Assembly: GCA_947683625.1 (NCBI GenBank)
Contig: CANTUR010000641.1
Coordinates: 310,001 to 374,000, forward strand
Direction of reading: 5' to 3'
Source: Mallotus nudiflorus
Lineage: Eukaryota > Streptophyta > Magnoliopsida > Malpighiales > Euphorbiaceae
Length of the DNA stretch: 64,000 bases
The notes under the pieces are model-generated. The model was not told where the DNA came from. It did not search any database and worked only from the letters and a program-made list of their open reading frames with translations. The position numbers and the translations under genes were made by a program. Position 1 is the first letter of the stretch. The number at the start of each line of letters is the position of its first letter. Positions 10,802-22,749 of the stretch are shown one piece after another.

Positions 10802-12265
10802 ATGAATGATGAAATGGAGGCATTGCAGAAGAACCAGATATGGGATCTTGTTCCTCTTCCTAAAGGAAAGAAAACAGTGGGGTGCAGGTGGATATTCACT
10901 GTCAAACTCAATTTAGATGGAAGCATAAATTGGTATAAAGCTCGGTTGGTAACAAAGAGGTATACTCAGAAGTATGGAATTGACTATAAAGATACATTTG
11001 CCCCGGTAGCAAAAATGAAAACCATTAGAGTTCTATTTCCTTAGCTGACAACCTGGACTAGGCGCTGTGACAATTTGATATGAAGAATGCATTTTTTAAT
11101 GGAACCATAGATGAAGAAGTGTATATGGATCCACCACCCGGAACTAAATGTACTAACCGAGTATGCAAACTAAAAAGGGCATTGTATGGACTCAAGCAAT
11201 CACCTCGAGCATGGTTTGGATGACTCTCAACTTTTATGAGAAAGCTCGGATATAAGCAAAGTAATGCTAATCACACACTATTCATCAAACAAAAGTTAGG
11301 TAAAGTCATCATGCTGATTGTATATGTTGATGATATGGTGGTCATTAGAAATGATCTGAGTGAGACAATAATCTTACAAAGACAGTTAGCATCCGAGTTT
11401 GAACTTAAGGATTTGGGTAACTTGAAGTATTTTTTAGGTATTGAAGTTGCAAGATCAGCTCAAGGAATTTCCCTCTACAAACGAAAGTATGTAATGGACC
11501 TACTGACAGAGATAGGCATGCTTGATTGTAAGTCAGTCTAGACTCCAATTGAAGTCAACCATGGACTTTCAGTCCTAGAAGATCAAGTTTCAACTGATAA
11601 AGATCAGTATCAAAGGTTGGTAGGGAAGGTTAATTTACCTATCTCATACTCGGTCAGACATTGCTTATGCAATAAGTATTGTAAGTCAGTTCATGCATTC
11701 TCCGAGTAAAAAACATATGGGTGCAATATACTGAGTATTAAGATATCCAAAGTCTTCTCCAGGCAAAGGTAACTTGAGAGGAATAAGGATTATGAAATTA
11801 TTGGCTATACTGATGCTAATTGGGCTAGAGATTGAAAATCAACATCTGGGTACTTTACATTTGTTAGAAAGAATTTAATCATTTGGAGAAGCAAGAAACA
11901 GAAAGTTGTAGCAAGGTCAAGTGCTGAAGTTGAGTTTAGAGGAATGGCTCATGGAGTATGTGAGTTATTGTAGGTAAGGCGAATTGTTCAGGATATGGGA
12001 TTAAAACATCTGAAGCCTATGTTGTTACATTGTGATAACAAGGTAACTATAGCAATTGCAAACAATCTGGTTTAACATGATCAGACTAAGCATGTGGAGG
12101 TTGACAGACATTTCATAAAAGATCATCTGAACTAAGGAATAATTGATCTTCCATTTGTTTCTTCTCAAACTCAACTAACTGACATCCTCACAAAGGTTGT
12201 ATCTAGAAAAACATTTTACAAGTCACTTGGCAAGTTAGGAAAGATTGACATACATTCACCAACTT
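10802..12265 (+). pseudogene. Copia reverse transcriptase and RNase H, broken
   Basis: RT begins in MNDEMEALQKNQIWDLVPLP and continues WIFTVKLNLDGSINWYKARL, GIDYKDTFAPVAKMKTIRVL, then after a frame change VYVDDMVVI (catalytic YVDD intact, about 11318-11345) and LKDLGNLKYFLGIEVARS. RNase H is seen as GYTDANWARD (11803-11832), STSGYFTF and KQKVVARSSAEVEFRGMA, then CDNKVTIAIANN and DILTKVVSRKTFYKSLG at the end. Stops at 11041, 11539 and later break it into at least five pieces. Confidence 0.85.
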
Positions 12266-12277
12266 AAGGGGGAGTGT

Positions 12278-12494
12278 TGAGAAAGTAAAGATTTTCATTG
12301 TATATAATAGGAAGTAAATATTTGTATACAATTTGGAATAAAGTCTTTATTTTATTTAGAATATTATTTTATTACTAATTAGATTGTGATTAGGATTTCT
12401 ATATGTATATATAAGGGGTGTAACTCTTCCTTGAATATCATGTAAAAATATTTCCCTTGAATTTTTTCTCTTTTTCTCTGAATTTTATTCTTAA
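12278..12494 (+). repeat. Copia 3' LTR
   Basis: 217 bp, aligned end to end with 8385-8635. It is preceded by the polypurine tract AAGGGGGAG (12266-12274). Confidence 0.9.
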
Positions 12495-13345
12495 ACACTC
12501 ATGTTTACAGTTTTCTTCAATGTTCTTATTTCTTTCCTCAAATGTAAATATGTTAATACTTTTTGGGTGTATTTAATTTTAGTGTTGAAAGATAAGAATA
12601 ATTCTCAGAAAATACATAAAAAGTGTAACCTTATGCTGTTAATAATTTGTTGTTTAAAAAAAATACTGTACAGAAACAAATAATTTAAAATTGCATTATC
12701 TTCAAAGACTTTTAGTTATAAAATGAAATTAGATCTAATGACAAAGTAAAAGTAATGAACATTTTATTTGGTCATTTTGTTTTTTTTTTTTTTGAAAACG
12801 TCGAAATGTTTGTACTTAATAGATGAATTACTGTAAATTTTATGGTTATTTATTAATTTATTGAACTTAGAGTAAAAGGAAGTAAATCAATGTATTATGA
12901 AGAATAGTAAGAGTGTGATCACAAGCATTCTATCTTAGAGGCACCGATAGGTACCCCTAAACTTTATGTTCTTACGTCGCACCAATTTTGAAATCTGTTT
13001 TCCTTCGCAAGTCTTCAAAATTCCATGAATATTTTGTCCAATAGATTCGTGCAATAAGGATTAGAACTTTATGCAATGGAAGGTTGAATGCAGAAAATAG
13101 AGAACATAAAAAAGGTCGGATGCATATCAATAGATTTAGGACTGAAATCAGAATTTCACTTCAAAGTAAGGGTGCCATTCAAGTTTAAATGAAATGTGAG
13201 AAATTATTTTTAAAATTTTTTTTGTACTTCAGATAAAATTACATGCGCATGTGCTTTAAAAAGTGATGAATATGCATCTGTATTATATTTTCTAATATAA
13301 TGAGAAGTCTAGGGAGATTTCAAAACCTACATTCTCTTTATGATG

Positions 13346-14040
13346 TATGAAGGGGAAAGTTCAAATACCATTAATTAAAGAACCACCTGAAATGTTGAAA
13401 GAACTAATGGATTATAACGGTAGGAGAAAAGCAAAGTCATTTCGAGAAGGAATTAGAGCATATAATTCAATCTTAACATGTCTCTTGTTGCTTTTACATT
13501 AATGGGTGGATATATTGACTATGACATAAACAAGAGACATGGTACGTTTGTTTTTCGGCTTAATGGTCAAAACTACCACCGCATTGGTTCATTGTTGCCC
13601 CATGAAGACTCTAAAGCTAACTTTGCACAACTTTATGTCTATGATATAGATAATGAAGTTCATAATAGAATTCAATCAATTCAACCCACTGAATCTGACA
13701 GAAGTGTTGATGTTCATATAGTTGATGGGTTATTAAAAATGCTCGATGCTAATAATATTTTGGCTTAGTCTTTTCGATACGTAAGAGATAGGTTGAAGGT
13801 CTCGAATGTGCAAGAATTGAAATTGCAATGAATTGGCAAGAGACGATATGATGGAAGACAATATAACTTACCCCCCACATCTGAAGTTACTGCATTAATA
13901 GTGGGAGATTTGATCCTAGAAATGAGCATGGTGATGTCATCGTTGAACATAAGAGTTTGGGTTTACAAAGAATTAGTGAACTTTATCCGAGTTTTATGGC
14001 AATGCAGTACCATCCATTTAACTCTATACCATCCATTTCA
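13346..14040 (+). pseudogene. Helitron rep/helicase N-terminal fragment
   Basis: Blocks of the conserved Helitron-like N-terminal domain are readable in order: GKVQIPLIKEPPEMLKELMD, SFREGIRAYNSI, then after a frameshift SLVAFTLMGGYIDYDINK and FRLNGQNYHRIGSLLPHEDS with FAQLYVYDIDNEVHNRIQS, and after a stop IGKRRYDGRQYNLPPTSEV and EHKSLGLQRISELYPS. The open stretch 13478-13768 is the longest piece. Frameshifts near 13470 and 13900 and stops near 13768 and 13830 show that it is dead. The replication-initiator HUH motif region and the SF1 helicase that should follow are not present. Confidence 0.8.
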
Positions 14041-14127
14041 TGTCGTATCGTTTAAACAGGTTGTGTCACATATTGCCAACCCTAATTTCCATAAAAGTTT
14101 TACATAAAAATATTTTTATCGAAAAAT

Positions 14128-14160
14128 AACCAACCACGCATCGCGCAGGTCTCACGCTAG
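14128..14160 (+). repeat. Helitron 3' terminal hairpin and CTAG end
   Basis: ACCACGCATCGCGCAGGT lies 9 bp before CTAG. The central CGC-ATC-GCG stem and the outer CC/GG pairs match the plant Helitron 3' hairpin, with a mismatch between them that fits an old copy. The next base is T, as expected for insertion into AT. Confidence 0.7.
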
Positions 14161-14586
14161 TTTATAAAATAGAAGTGTTATCTTATTTTTTCTCTCATAT
14201 TACCATTGTTCATCTTCTTCTCCATATCTCGTAATCCTGGGTTTGAATGGTTTTTTAGCCATTTTGGCCACAAAAATCACTCAAATATCAACCTTATTTT
14301 AATTTTTTATCTATAAATAAATCTTTTTTGTTTTTATCAGTTATATTTTGGTGATATTTTGATAATATTTTGTTGATAGCTTGGCTTAATGATATTTGGT
14401 TTTAGATCCTTAAATCTATTATGCTCCAAACTTGATCCACCCAGATTCGGTTCCGTCTGCAACTGATGTCCATCTTCAGACTACTAGAGCTTAAAGAACA
14501 TATAGAGGGAGCTGCTGGGTTGGAGTAAATCAATTACTTCAATGGAAGATAGTTCTCAACTTTGCTTGATGATGATATTATCTTCA
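14161..14586. other. Spacer between the Helitron end and the gypsy element
   Basis: 426 bp without a gene that I can recognise. With the gypsy element removed, it joins directly to the sequence after 32183, so it is the left half of the older insertion target. Confidence 0.6.
14582..14586. repeat. Target-site duplication CTTCA, left copy (gypsy)
   Basis: CTTCA precedes TGATACC of the 5' LTR and recurs at 32179-32183. Confidence 0.85.
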
Positions 14587-14987
14587 TGATACCGCACATA
14601 TATATTCCTGTTTAATTAAAGAGCTTTGTTTCCTATACAAGTTATTCAGAAAGGGAAGGCAGCCAAATCCATTTAAGGAAAGGATCTTGCCTCAAGAAGA
14701 CTCTTAAACAAAAAAGGAATACTCTCCTATTTGGTTTAGAATTCCTATCCCAAGAGTAATTCTACCCTTTTCAGGTACAAGTATCACTATAAATAGGATC
14801 CCATATCCCTCATTCTCAATCATCTTATTCTTTTATATTGTAATTGTCCCTTGCTTTCTCTTTAAATTCTCTCTATTCTCTAACTTGGGCATTAGAGTGT
14901 TTATGGGGATCCTCCCCACCTCTCACTTTGCCCTTTGTTGATTATTTGCAAGATCTCAAGCTTAAGAGTTCTGAAAATAAGTTATCA
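14587..14987 (+). repeat. Gypsy 5' LTR
   Basis: 401 bp, with a TATA-like ACTATAAATAGGA near 14787. Ends TGATACC...GTTATCA. Confidence 0.92.
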
Positions 14988-15008
14988 AGTGACGCCGTCT
15001 GTGGGAAC
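14988..15008 (+). other. Gypsy primer-binding region
   Basis: AGTGACGCCGTCTGTGGGAA starts right after the 5' LTR. It is a diverged form of the TGGCGCCGTCTGTGGGAA motif usual at this place in plant Ty3/gypsy elements. Confidence 0.7.
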
Positions 15009-15057
15009 TCTTGGGAAAAAGCCATTCATATACCTACTAAGTTAAGACATTAACACT

Positions 15058-16549
15058 ATGACTTCTAGCCCACTGCCAGTCTCGACTCTTAAAACTGACA
15101 TTAATCCCTCTGCATTCATTTCTTCAATTAATCTGTCAACACCTCTCCTAACAGTAGTGCTTCCAGCAACTTTCCAATATGTCAGACCTTTATCCGAAAA
15201 TACGCATTTACCTCTTGGTAATACCCAGGGATGGCCGGCTTCAGGTGCCGACTTTCCATATTATGATCCATTACAACACCATCACCGTCCAATACCTTTC
15301 ATACCTTTTCCAAGCCTAACAGATACACCGGCTGTTACCACACCAAACCTAAACATTGTAACCCAAACATTCAATCTTACCCAAACCAACAAGGAAGTCA
15401 TAATACAAAATATCTAAGCTCAGATAGCCTTAACGCAACAACAGTTGAACACTTTAATTCAAAGTGGCAACCTTGAGCTGGCTCACATAGACAACAATAT
15501 GACACCTCAAGAGATACCCAAGGTGAATAAGGGGAAGAGTAAAGTGCCGAAAGGGGAATGTAGTTCAATAATTTCGGCCCTTGACAACTCAAAGTTAACT
15601 CAGAAGGCAAAAGAGGTTATACACAAAGCCCGTATGAGACTAAGAAAGGAGGATGAATGTATTATGGAAGGCAGAACTCCATTCATAAGAAGGATATTCC
15701 AGATAAAGATCCCTACCAAGTTCAGAATACTACTACTTGATTAGTACGATGGGACTGGAGTCCCCATTAACCGCATATCCCCGTTCAAAACAAGGATGTT
15801 GCTCCAAAATGTGAACAATAGAATCATATGTAGAGTCTTCCCAAGCACACTTATAAAGAATGCCCAAAAGTCTTTTCATTGACTCCCGGAGAACTCCGTC
15901 ACCTCTTTTGAGGATCTAGCAGAAAAGTTTCGTACCAAGTTCGTCACCAACATTCCCCCTGCCAAAAACATCAACGATCTTCGGATGTGCCAATAAAAGG
16001 TCGATGAGTCCTTACGAGGCTATCTTGATCGGTTTAACAAGATAGCCATGTAGATCAAAAATCTTATGGACGAAGTTACCATAAAAGCTTTGAAAAATGG
16101 TACTAGACTTGGAAAGCTCAAAGATAAGATAATAATGAAGGAACCTAGCACTTTTGCGGAGGTAATGGCTATGGAGGTTAAAATGATAAAGATAGATAAA
16201 GATAGAAGGATGCGAAGGGAAGAGGAAAACCACCAACCAAAGATGAAAGATCAAGATCCAGACGAACAAGCTTCCTAAAAATAAATTTCAAAAACTCGGT
16301 AGAAAGATTTGATAGGGAATCAGAAAGATACACACCTCTAATACCTCTCAATCTAGAATTCTCATGTGGGTCAGACATAATGGTGTAGGAATTACCCCAG
16401 CCAGAAGAATAAGCCTAAGCCGGAGATCCACATAAGATAGGGGACACTATTGCCAGTATCATCGAGAATATGGGCACGACACTAAGGCTTGCAGAGAACT
16501 AAAGAATGCAATAGAAAGACTGGTTCAGAATGGTAAACTCAATAATTTC
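15058..16549 (+). pseudogene. Gypsy gag, broken
   Basis: The frame from 15058 gives a Pro/Thr-rich N terminus of 119 residues. From 15445 a basic segment leads into the capsid-like region, which continues through stops (LPENSVTSFEDLAEKFRTKF, LRGYLDRFNKIAM, EVTIKALKNGTRLGKLKDKI, EPSTFAEVMAMEVKMIKIDK). A zinc knuckle is readable across 16440-16500 as YCQYHREYGHDTKACRELK. The capsid region followed by a single knuckle of the form C-x2-H-x4-H-x4-C is the usual Tat pattern. Confidence 0.75.
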
Positions 16550-17107
16550 ATGGACACATCCAGGAGGAGCAGGAACCCAGAAGCCCATGCACGAGATAGG
16601 CCAGAAGCAAAGAAAGCTCAAAATGAGCTAACTAGTATTATTAACATGATTATTGGTGGAGAAAATGCAGAGAAGAAACTTAAATGGAGCCATGGAGAAG
16701 ACCTAGCCTTCAAGAAAAGAGAGATCATATTCAATTCAGAAGATGGTTTGCATGTTCATCATCCTCATTGTGACGCCCTGGTGATAAATGCATACATAAA
16801 TAATTATTTAGTGAAGAGGTTGTTGGTTGACAATGAAAGCGCCATCAATGCATTGTCTTGGAATGCTTATAAAGCAATGGGAGTTCTGGAGTTGAAACTA
16901 GAATTTGGAAATCAAGATGATAAAGAAACAAAATTCATTAAAACCCTGTTCAATATGGTGGATCTACCACTGGCATACAATGGAATCATAGGACGACCGA
17001 TGCTCTATAAAGCAGATGCAGTCACCAGTATCAAACACTTAACTATGAAAATTCTAGTTAAGGGTGGAACTCTCACTATCCGTGGAGATCAATATATGGC
17101 CAGATAG
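16550..17107 (+). pseudogene. Gypsy protease region
   Basis: Open over 185 codons. It links directly to the zinc knuckle upstream. HCDALVINAYINNYLVKRLL is followed by VDNESAINAL, where Tat elements have DNGSS: the catalytic Asp is kept, Gly is replaced by Glu, and the motif is otherwise degenerate. The C-terminal block NGIIGRPMLYKADAVTS corresponds to the usual NAIIGRP-type flap of the family. It ends at a stop at 17105-17107. Confidence 0.75.
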
Positions 17108-17329
17108 TGTTACCAAATGGCCATAAAGCCTCAGACGGAAGCCTTCCCCCTAAAATCATGGGAAATAGAGAAACAAGGCACTTGAACACAACCGGTTGAT
17201 GACACTGAAACATTGAAAATTGTTGACAAAAAAGCAATGAAGATTGGTAATGAGCTTGACTATGACACCAAGGAAGGAATAAGGGAAGTCCTCACTAGAC
17301 ACTCCCTCTTAGGCATCTAAAATAACAGG

Positions 17330-18500
17330 GGTAGATCCCCAGGTTGCTTGTCATAGCTTGAAAATCAGACCAAGGGAGAAGCTAGTGATCCAAAAGAAAA
17401 GAACTTTTGCATATGAGAGGCAGAGGATAATCGCTGAGGAAACAAAGAAATTGTTAAAAGCCGGGTTTATCAAGGAAGTTACTCATCCAAAATGGGTGGC
17501 CAATGTGGTACTCATTCAAAAAGTGAATAGAAAGTACAAGATGTGTTTGGACTATACTGACCTTAATTGGGCATACCCCAAGGATAACTACCCACTGCTT
17601 ACAATTGACCAGCTTATAGACTCCACTGCAGGCCACAAACTATATAGTTTTGTTGATGCGATGCAAGGATATCACCAGATACCAGTGAAGGGGGAAGATC
17701 AGGAGAAAACATCCTTCATCACCCACAAAGGCCTTTACTGCTACAAGGTGATACCTTTCGAACTAAAGAATATTGGAGCAACATATCAAAGAATGATGAA
17801 CCATGTACTTCAAGACCAGATTGGGAAAAATATGGAAGTATATATGGATAACATTATTATCAGGAGCAAGCATATAGAACAACACCCAGCAGATCTAGAT
17901 CAAGTTCTCTAATTATTGAGCGAGCCTAAGATCAAGCTAAACCTAGAAAAATGTGTCTTCGAAGTCAAAGCTGGCAAATTCCTAGGATCATGATATCCCA
18001 TTAAGGTATTGAGGCCAACCCAAAAAATATGGAAGTCATTCTCAACATGAAAGCCCCCAAGAATATCCACAAGTTATAAAAACTAAATGGCATAATCACG
18101 GCTTTTGGACATTTTATTACATGCTCAGCCAGACGGTGTCTACCACTATTCTGAGCTTTAAAAAATTCTAAGAATTTGTTTGGACTGTAGACTGCCAGGC
18201 GACTTTTGAAGACGTAAAAAAATTCCTATCCTCACCACCTCTACTCAACAGGCTGATCCCAGAGGAAACACTGTATTTATATCTCTCAGTAGGTCAAGAA
18301 TGCATCACTTCGGTGCTAGTACGAGAAGAAGAGAGCCAGCAAAACTCGATATATTACATCAGTAAAATACTTTGAGGATCCAAAGTCCAGTACCTAATCC
18401 TAGATAAGCTAGCCATAGTTGTTGTCCACGCATCCCAAAAGCTCCGACACTAGTTACAGGCTCATCATTGTCATATCCTACTTCCCTTTGCAGAAAATCT
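17330..18500 (+). pseudogene. Gypsy reverse transcriptase and RNase H, broken
   Basis: RT is open from 17358 to 17912. LLKAGFIKEVTHPKWVANVV, DYTDLNWAYPKDNYPLLTID, YSFVDAMQGYHQI and TSFITHKGLYCYKVIPFELK correspond to successive RT blocks. The active-site motif reads YMDN instead of the expected Y-x-D-D, so the third catalytic Asp is lost. The connection and first RNase H follow in broken frames (EKCVFEVKAGKFLG; CQATFEDVKKFLSSPPLL; LYLSVGQECITSVLVREEES). Unlikely to have been active since the YMDN change. Confidence 0.85.
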
Positions 18501-18639
18501 TACAAAGGCCTAAGACTTCGGGCAGATTGGTTCAGTGGTCAGTATCACTTGGAGAATTCGACATCGATTATTAGCCTCATTAGTAAGTAAAAGCCCAAGC
18601 GTTAACAAATTTTGTTCAAGAAATGATGCCAAAAGACCT

Positions 18640-19080
18640 CACCATGACCAAGGCACCAGAATGGAAACTCTATGTTGACAAAACATCCTCCAATCAAGGA
18701 TCCAGCACTAGAGTGATCCTCAAGGGACCACCTAAAATCCACATCCGGTATGCAGTTTGAATAGAATACAACACAACCAATAATGTCACATAATATAAGG
18801 CACTTATCACAGGATTGAAGTTGGTTGCTGAAGTCAGAGCCGAACACCTCATAATACATTCGAACTCCCAGCTAGTAGTAAACCAAGTTAACAGGGCATT
18901 CCAAATCAAGGATCCAAGAATTGTCTGATACGTAGGCAAATTCATGCAACTCTTGAAGCAGATCGAATAAGAAGGGGGCTAGTGGGAGATCGTCCAGATA
19001 CCCAGAAATAAAAACTCTAAGGTCGACCTTCTGGCCAAATCAGTAACTGAAGACAGTCAAGCATTTAAGGGTATGGAATT
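18640..19080 (+). pseudogene. Gypsy archaeal-type second RNase H (aRNH)
   Basis: PEWKLYVDKTSSNQGSSTRV gives the first-strand Asp block. TNNVT-stop-YKALITGLKL holds the position of the catalytic Glu, but the codon before the Tyr is a stop, and the usual EYEALI has become x-YKALI. HLIIHSNSQLVVNQVN follows, where the family has S-D-S and here the Asp is Asn. IPRNKNSKVDLLAKS is the C-terminal block. This second RNase H, next to integrase, marks the Tat lineage. Confidence 0.8.
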
Positions 19081-19309
19081 TACCGAAGCACTGATAAAAC
19101 CCAGCACCGAAGACCCCAATATCTTAGAAGTACGGGAAGTCTCGGATTGGATGTGACCAATAGTCCAATACCTAGAACACGGAATGCTTCCCAAAGATAA
19201 ACTAAAGGCTCAAAAACTAAAGATAAAGGCAGCCCACTATTCTATCCACCACAAGGAGCTCTACAGGAAATCCCTTTCACACCTATAGTCCAAATGTGTA
19301 TCCCTATAT

Positions 19310-20330
19310 GAAGGGAATTACATACTAAAGGAAATCCACGAAGAAATTTGTGGAGTGCATAAGTCCCACTACACACTAATAAGGAAAGTGCTACTTCAAG
19401 TATACTATTGGCCCACCATGTCTAATGATGCCCGGAAGTTAACTCAAGAATGTTATAAGTACCAACAATTCACTCAATTCAATCACAAGCCTTCCTACCC
19501 CCTGGATCCCTTTACCATATGGGGAATGGACATCCTGGATCCCTTCCCGACCTCCACTTCATAAAAAAAAGTTCTTAATTGTGGCTTTAGACCATTTCAC
19601 TAAATGGATAGAAGTAGAAGCAATTCCAACCATCACAGAAGCTTGGATCTAAAATTTCTTTTAAAGAGAAATCATCTGCAATTTTAGCCTACCTCACACC
19701 TTAATCACGGACAATGGCAAGTAGTTTGACAATGAAAAAATTAGAAGTTTCTACTCAAACCTTGGAATAAAGCTTCATTTCACCTTGGTAGCTCACTCGC
19801 AAATGAACTGGCAAACAGAGGTCACCAACAGAACTATCATGCAGGGATTAAAAAAGAGACTTGACAAGAAAAGGGGAAACTGGGTCAAAGAGCTTAACAA
19901 CGTAATTTAGCCTTACAGGACCACCCCCAGATCATCCACAAAGGAAACACTGTTCAGACTAACTTATGGCATGAAGGTTGTAATACCAGTAGAGATTGGT
20001 TCACTAAGTTACAAGGTCATCCATAGCCTCGATCAAAACATCAACAATATTAATGCCTGAATATGTCTAAACCTACTAAAAGAAAGACGAGAGAGGATGT
20101 CAGCCACAGTTGAAGCACAAAGGCAAAGGGTAGCACGGTATCATCTCTGACATAGTTACCCAAGACAGTTCAACGTAGGCAACTAAGTACTCAAAAGGAT
20201 AAATATTGGCAAAGGCAACTCCAGCACTGGCAAACTAGGTCCAAATTAGGAAGGCCCTTATCAAATCTCAGAACACATATCTAAAGAGGCATATAAATTA
20301 AAAAACAGAAAAGGCAAAGAACTGCCATAA
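19310..20330 (+). pseudogene. Gypsy integrase, broken
   Basis: HEEICGVHKSHYTLIRKVLL followed by YYWPTMSNDARKLTQECYKY corresponds to the H-H-C-C finger, but the second Cys of the pair is Tyr. The core begins IWGMDILDPFP (catalytic Asp) and ends at a stop at 19564. The remainder is traceable in other frames (LIVALDHFTKWIEVEAIPTI, LITDNGKQFDN and so on). No chromodomain is seen, as expected for Tat elements. Confidence 0.8.
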
Positions 20331-20449
20331 TTTTGGAACTTAGATTGCCTCTGAAAATACTATCAATAAATGTACTCAGAATGGTATTAAATAAAGTATC
20401 TATTCATTGAAGAGAAAATCATCTTACAAAAGTTTGATTACAAAAAAAA

Positions 20450-22288
20450 AATTCTACTCCACTAATTGTACGTCTGAACCATCGGGCTCAGAGATGGGAG
20501 GGGGAACAACATTAGTGGCACTGATAGGCGTGGTAAGCTTCATAGAGGACCCTCTAGTAGATTCAAAAACATCCCTTGCACGAAGGGAAGTTTCCTTTTG
20601 TCGAGCAGTCTTCAGCAACAATCTTCATTAGGTCAGCCGACATTATCCAATCCAACTCTGCCAAGTCTAACTACGAATTTTGAGAGAGCATGATCCTCCT
20701 ACATTCAGACCTGTAGACTTTGAGAAATCCTTCAACCATGCTCTAGTAGGATCTTTTGTCATTTTCTAGGGATTTCTCGACCTCGGATAGCCTCTTCTCC
20801 AGATTTGTGATTTGAGAATCCTACTCTTCAATCCTCTTGGTCAACTAACCCTGACTATGCTCCAAATCAGTAATCTTTTTCTGGCTTGCCTCAGCGTATT
20901 TTGTCTGGCAGAGCTTTAGTGTCGCCTTCGCGCTATCCAGCTTCTTCTCAAAATCGATGGCTATTGTTCCGACCTCCATCTCCTTCAGACTGTACTGGCT
21001 TTTAAGGTAGAAATACTAGTCATTTACCACCAACAAGGCCTGAGTCATCTAGGAAAAGGGAAAATTAGTGTCACACAATATAAGAAAATGTAAAAGTGAT
21101 AGAGAAATGACATTCACTTACTTCTAGGGAATGACCGATCATTAAACTGAATAACTCCTCTGGACCCTCCTCAGACTAACGCTGCATATTTGCTGGTAGC
21201 ATCAGCAACTCCACATACTGATCTCGAACCTAGGCATTCGAGACACTCAGTGGCTTCACCTTATTCAAGATCTAAGCCCTCATATCTGGACACCCAGACA
21301 ACCTTAGATGCTGGATGTATATCTCCTCATCCAGCTCCTCGTCATATGAGCCTTGGTCGATTAATCATCTCTTACGTCGACTTTCCCTGCCAGAATGGGA
21401 AGTTTCAGCTATATTTTTTCCCTTCAGATTGATGGCCGCTTCCTCAAGGACTACAGGAGCTTTAAGCTCCATAAAGGGGGAGGAGATCCGTACTTCTTCT
21501 AGTCTTGCTAGTTCATCAACTAGAAGTGGAATTCCATCCACAAAAGCAAAAAATTTAACCATCCACATTTGAAAAAATAAAAAGCAAGTAAAAAAGATAC
21601 CTCTCAATAATCTAAATATACCAGTAGATTAAACACAGTCTGGACAGACTCTCCACAAGTATCTTCTGGATACGTCCTCAGCAGACCAAGCCTCGGTCAG
21701 GCCATCAAAATGCAACCTTAAGACCATCTCCATATCAGGGTTTGATAGTTTCAGAGGTCATCTTACTCTATGGAATTCATCATACCACATTCCTTGAACA
21801 TCCAAGAAGTCTGCAAGGTGCTTGATAACAAAAAAGTTACGCTTTCACTTCTTATGAAGATCTGGAAGCTTTACAAATAAATTGTGGTTGGGAACAACTG
21901 ATAAGGAGAACATCATTTCTCCCTTCTTTCTAGTTAAGCTGTACAGATACCGTAGGATGTCTAAGTTAGGTTCTCTACCATCTTTATGCATCAACTGGAT
22001 AAACCCAGTCAGAATCTGGTAGTTATTAGGGTGAAGCTGACCGAGCGTTATATTATACCTATTCATAACAAAAGGATCTATTGGAAACTTTAAACCCCCT
22101 TCTAATTGGTCAAAATTTATCACTAGCCTACTAAGACCTAGCATGAGGGTATAAGCCCTAAACTTTCTATCTACAGTGTGAAGGGCATAATTGGCGGGAA
22201 TGCAGAATCACCTCTGGTACCACCTCAGCAATTCCTCATCTATTTTAGACACAAACAGGTTGGAGCTAATATATTCCCTCGGTGCCAT
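20450..22288 (-). pseudogene. Antisense ORF (aORF) of the Tat element, broken
   Basis: On the minus strand, a frame from Met at 22288 reads MAPREYISSNLF..., continues past a stop as FCIPANYALHTVDRKFRAYT, then is open from 22144 to 21845 with GGLKFPIDPFVMNRYNITLG and QLHPNNYQILTGFIQLMH. It carries on as NFFVIKHLADFLDVQGMWYD. The pattern (FPxxPFV, then QLHPNxxxxLxGF) is that of the long plant retroelement proteins encoded antisense downstream of integrase in Tat-lineage elements. Downstream traces (21607-21365, and on to about 20450) are broken. The function of these aORF proteins is unknown. Confidence 0.7.
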
Positions 22289-22749
22289 AAGACTATCTAT
22301 GAAAAAGAAACAAAGCAAGAACAAAAAAGCAAAAAGGAAGGAAAAGATCACTTGGTTGCAAAATGGGGGTGTCACGGCAGAAAAAGAGTGGAAGTAGTGC
22401 AAAGCAAATACGACACCGATAAAATAAAAGATCATAATGCATCAACTCAAATCAAAAGGGATATTTATAGAGTGATAGAAGGCTATGGAGCAAACCATTA
22501 ATTTTCCTCATCATTACTTTGCTTCTCCCGACACCATTAAAGGCAGTCTAGGAAATAAAAGGTCCATTAATAGAGTGGTCATCATTATGGCAATAAAAAT
22601 GTCTCATCTTCTAACACATAAAAATACGCACCGGTTACGCAATTAAAATTTCAAAAATCTAGGCATCAAGACAACATAGCTATTACCTAACCCGGGCACA
22701 CCTTTACCAGCTGTTTTTTCCAACTTAGCACAATAAGATCCAGCATCGC

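Larger units (their letters stand above)
8385..12494 (+). mobile_element. Ty1/copia retrotransposon, complete ends, decayed
   Basis: A 4110-bp element with LTRs at 8385-8635 and 12278-12494, a perfect 5-bp target duplication ACACT (8380-8384, 12495-12499), a tRNA-Met-like primer site and a polypurine tract. The order gag, protease, (integrase), RT, RNase H is that of Ty1/copia. The catalytic part of integrase is missing, an internal deletion near 9950, and pol carries many stops. LTRs start TGAGAAA and end in TTCA (5') or TTAA (3'). The LTRs differ at many positions, so the insertion is not recent. Confidence 0.9.
12500..14160 (+). mobile_element. Helitron remnant, 3' part
   Basis: Contains a broken Helitron rep/helicase N-terminal region (13346-14040) and ends with a plant-type Helitron 3' terminus: a GC-rich hairpin around GCATCGCG followed by CTAG at 14157-14160 and then T. 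Helitrons insert between A and T and make no target duplication, consistent with what is seen. The element is interrupted by the copia element at 8385-12494, so its 5' part probably lies in 6659-8379. The helicase domains downstream of the N-terminal region are missing: the coding trace stops about 120 bp before the terminus. Confidence 0.75.

Noticed and set aside
21190..21572. Overlapping plus-strand ORFs (80 and 85 codons) in the gypsy 3' region
   Set aside because: They run opposite to the antisense ORF trace and show no similarity; shadows of that region.
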